Source of the DNA: Casp-actino8 sp046082625
GTDB taxonomy: Bacteria; Actinomycetota; Acidimicrobiia; Acidimicrobiales; Ilumatobacteraceae
NCBI GenBank assembly: GCA_046082625.1
Contig: JBJTYE010000130.1
Coordinates: 1 to 14,220 of the forward strand
DNA: 14,220 nucleotides
Reading direction: 5' to 3'
The position numbers and the translations under genes are program-made. The notes beneath the pieces were generated by a model. It searched no databases. It saw only the letters and a program-made list of their open reading frames with translations, and was not told the DNA's origin. Positions 12,570 through 14,220 of the stretch are shown here, piece after piece. Position 1 is the first letter of the stretch, and each line of letters opens with the position of its first letter.

Positions 12570-14202
12570 TGAAGTCGGCCGAGATCGTGGTCCCGTCGGA
12601 GAGCTCGACGGTCACCGTGCGGCACTGACCGGCCCAGGTCTTGGACGTCGGCCACGAAATTTGCCACCGGCCACTTCCGAGATAACGCATGTCTGCAAAT
12701 TTCACATATTTTTCGACACCGTCTTCGACCGTACCGGTGCGCATCGCGCACACCCACGAACTTGATTCGATCTTGACGAAAGAAGATGGATCGCTCACCG
12801 GCAGTCCGTCCCCGTCCACGATGCGCCACATGAGCGGCACCACCCGCCCGGCCTGGGCCACGTTCAGCACTGTGTTCATGTCGACCGGTGGCAGGAATCC
12901 GGTCACCGTCCAGTCGCCTCCGCACGGAGACTCGGTCTCCTCCCACAACAGATATGGCGTGCCGACGCCGTCGCAGATCCCCCACACCTCCGTTGGTGTG
13001 TCGAATTCCGCCCATCCGTCTCTGATGGTCCAGTCGCTGTAGGTGGCGATGTTCTGCAGGGTCGTCAACAGCGATCCCGCTACTGCGAGCTGCGAAGAAT
13101 TGTCACTCAGTCCGATCCCCGCCAAGGTTGGATTGGCGGTCGTGCTCCAATGACTGCTCGCCACCGTGCCGTTCGAGTCCACGTACCCAACGAGACCGCC
13201 CACTGCTTGCGGGGCGGTTCCCGATGTACTCACTGCACCCGTGGCATAGGTGCGCTCCAGATCGGCGACGCTCACGAGGGATTCGGGTGATGATGGTGCT
13301 GGTGTTCCTTCGATGTAGCCGACCGCTCCCCCGACCATATCATCCGATGCGCTGACCGTTCCCGTGGCGTAGGAATCGCGCACGTTCGAATACGACAAGT
13401 AGCCGACGATCCCACCCACGTTGGTGGCCCCACTCACCGCGCCACTCGCTCGGGCGTAAGCGATCAGCGAGGTCGAATCGGCCCCAGCGACGATTCCGGC
13501 GACCAGATTCCCTCCGGTGACCGATCCCACAGAATTGGCCACCGAAATGGTGCTCGCGTACAAGTACCCCGCCACTCCGCCGACGTAGGTTGCCGGCGAT
13601 GAGTTCCCGGCAACGGTCACGTCGCTGAATCCGAATTCGAGGAGCGATCGGTCTGCGTCGCCGCGGAGGTCGCCGACGATCCCGCCCACTTCGTAATTTC
13701 CTTTCACCGCGCCGCTCACCCGCACGTTGGAGATGGTCGTGTCCTTGGCGTAACCGACCAGCCCTCCCACGAAACGGTCGCCGGTGATCGACACCCCGGT
13801 GAGGGTCACGTTCGTGATGGTCGCGCCCTGCGTCACCCCGAAGAGTCCGAGATAGTCGTCACCCGCGGGAACGGACAATCCGCTGATCGTGAATCCGGCG
13901 CCGTCGTAGATCCTCCGGAAGGCATCCGTCTCGCTGCCGATCGGTGTCCACGGCGACGACACGGCGAAGCTGGCGATCTGCACGTACGCGCAGTCGAGGA
14001 GATCTCCGGTGATGGCCGCCAAGTCGCTGGCGTTCCCAATCTCATACGGCGTGCCCGGATAACCGTCGCCTCCTGGGAACGGCTTCGAAGTACCGTTCGG
14101 GACCCCACAATTGTCGGGCAGACCTACACCCGCCTCGGCCATGGCACCTGGCGCGAGGCACGCCGCCAGCACCACTGCCACCAGAACCTTTCGTCCCGCC
14201 AT
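12556..14202 (-). CDS. Secreted GLUG-repeat protein with C-terminal PxKF-like domain
   Basis: This 548-residue exported protein has a signal peptide (hydrophobic core about 5-19, likely cut after AMA, residue 22). YEIGNASDLAAI (53-64) and RIYDGAGFTISGLSVP (97-112) are the usual lead-in to GLUG repeats. Seven repeat cores follow at 146, 172, 207, 234, 262, 290 and 334 (VGGLVGY-type; the one at 234 is degenerate), expected to form a right-handed beta-helix. After WSTTANP (352-358) the C-terminal part (about 435-548) resembles the PxKF domain: LNVAQAGRVVPLMWRIVD, SGRWQISWPTSKTWAGQCR and VELSDGTTISADFKFR. The usual Pro-x-Lys-Phe is PLMW here. C485 and C527 probably pair. The function is probably surface or matrix structure rather than catalysis. 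It lies upstream of, and on the same strand as, the giant protease-adhesin, separated by a structured gap, so separate transcripts are likely. Confidence 0.88.
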   Translation of the reverse strand: MAGRKVLVAVVLAACLAPGAMAEAGVGLPDNCGVPNGTSKPFPGGDGYPGTPYEIGNASDLAAITGDLLDCAYVQIASFAVSSPWTPIGSETDAFRRIYDGAGFTISGLSVPAGDDYLGLFGVTQGATITNVTLTGVSITGDRFVGGLVGYAKDTTISNVRVSGAVKGNYEVGGIVGDLRGDADRSLLEFGFSDVTVAGNSSPATYVGGVAGYLYASTISVANSVGSVTGGNLVAGIVAGADSTSLIAYARASGAVSGATNVGGIVGYLSYSNVRDSYATGTVSASDDMVGGAVGYIEGTPAPSSPESLVSVADLERTYATGAVSTSGTAPQAVGGLVGYVDSNGTVASSHWSTTANPTLAGIGLSDNSSQLAVAGSLLTTLQNIATYSDWTIRDGWAEFDTPTEVWGICDGVGTPYLLWEETESPCGGDWTVTGFLPPVDMNTVLNVAQAGRVVPLMWRIVDGDGLPVSDPSSFVKIESSSWVCAMRTGTVEDGVEKYVKFADMRYLGSGRWQISWPTSKTWAGQCRTVTVELSDGTTISADFKFRR

Positions 14203-14209
14203 CGTGGAT

Positions 14210-14215
14210 CCCCCC
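14210..14215 (-). promoter_or_regulatory. G-rich ribosome-binding site of the GLUG gene
   Basis: On the minus strand six consecutive G residues followed by A end seven bases before the ATG at 14202, a good Shine-Dalgarno position. This supports the ATG as the start and gives a compact signal peptide (MAGRKVLVAVVLAACLAPG). The promoter is outside the window. Confidence 0.55.
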
Positions 14216-14220
14216 GATCC

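Noticed and set aside
12363..12765. Small plus-strand frames in the gap and over the end of the GLUG gene
   Set aside because: They have no ribosome-binding site or recognisable content and are rich in Arg and Pro; the region is better read as non-coding leader and gene end.

Overview
The window is about 14.2 kb of GC-rich DNA. Codon third positions are dominated by G and C, and it carries an F420-type LLM oxidoreductase and a TesB-like acyl-CoA thioesterase. Start regions look like those of a high-GC Gram-positive: a candidate leaderless promoter and a GTG start behind a strong Shine-Dalgarno. This points to an Actinomycetota genome. Calx-beta, cadherin-like, GLUG and PxKF-type extracellular domains would fit an environmental lineage such as Acidimicrobiia, but that placement is a guess.

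Layout, left to right. Positions 1-171 hold the last 56 codons of an unidentified plus-strand gene. Everything else is on the minus strand. Positions 172-1167 encode an LLM-class F420-dependent oxidoreductase whose stop codon abuts that of the plus-strand gene. Positions 1220-2062 encode a double-hotdog acyl-CoA thioesterase that probably shares a transcript with the oxidoreductase. Positions 2104-12231 are one uninterrupted reading frame for a 3375-residue secreted protein. It begins with a signal peptide, a Thr/Pro-rich spacer, an I9-like propeptide and a subtilisin-like (S8) protease with D195/H226/S381. After these come a Calx-beta domain, fourteen cadherin-like repeats of roughly 100-119 residues in two blocks, other beta-sandwich repeats, and a C-terminal domain opening with VTGGGWI. 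Positions 12232-12555 are non-coding, with two operator-like inverted repeats and several hairpins. Positions 12556-14202 encode a second secreted protein with GLUG repeats and a C-terminal PxKF-like domain.

The two secreted proteins look like a surface or exoprotein pair. One is a beta-helix GLUG protein; the other is a giant protease-headed, probably calcium-binding, adhesin-like fibre. The thioesterase and oxidoreductase are metabolic and probably transcribed separately: a hairpin spans the stop codon of the giant gene, and a TAnnnT element lies six bases before the thioesterase ATG. The most noteworthy points are the protease-plus-giant-stalk architecture, the recent exchange or duplication between repeats 6 and 8, hairpins covering the stop codons of both secreted-protein genes, and the palindromes in the leader region. 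I saw no CRISPR array, tRNA, rRNA, insertion sequence or phage gene.
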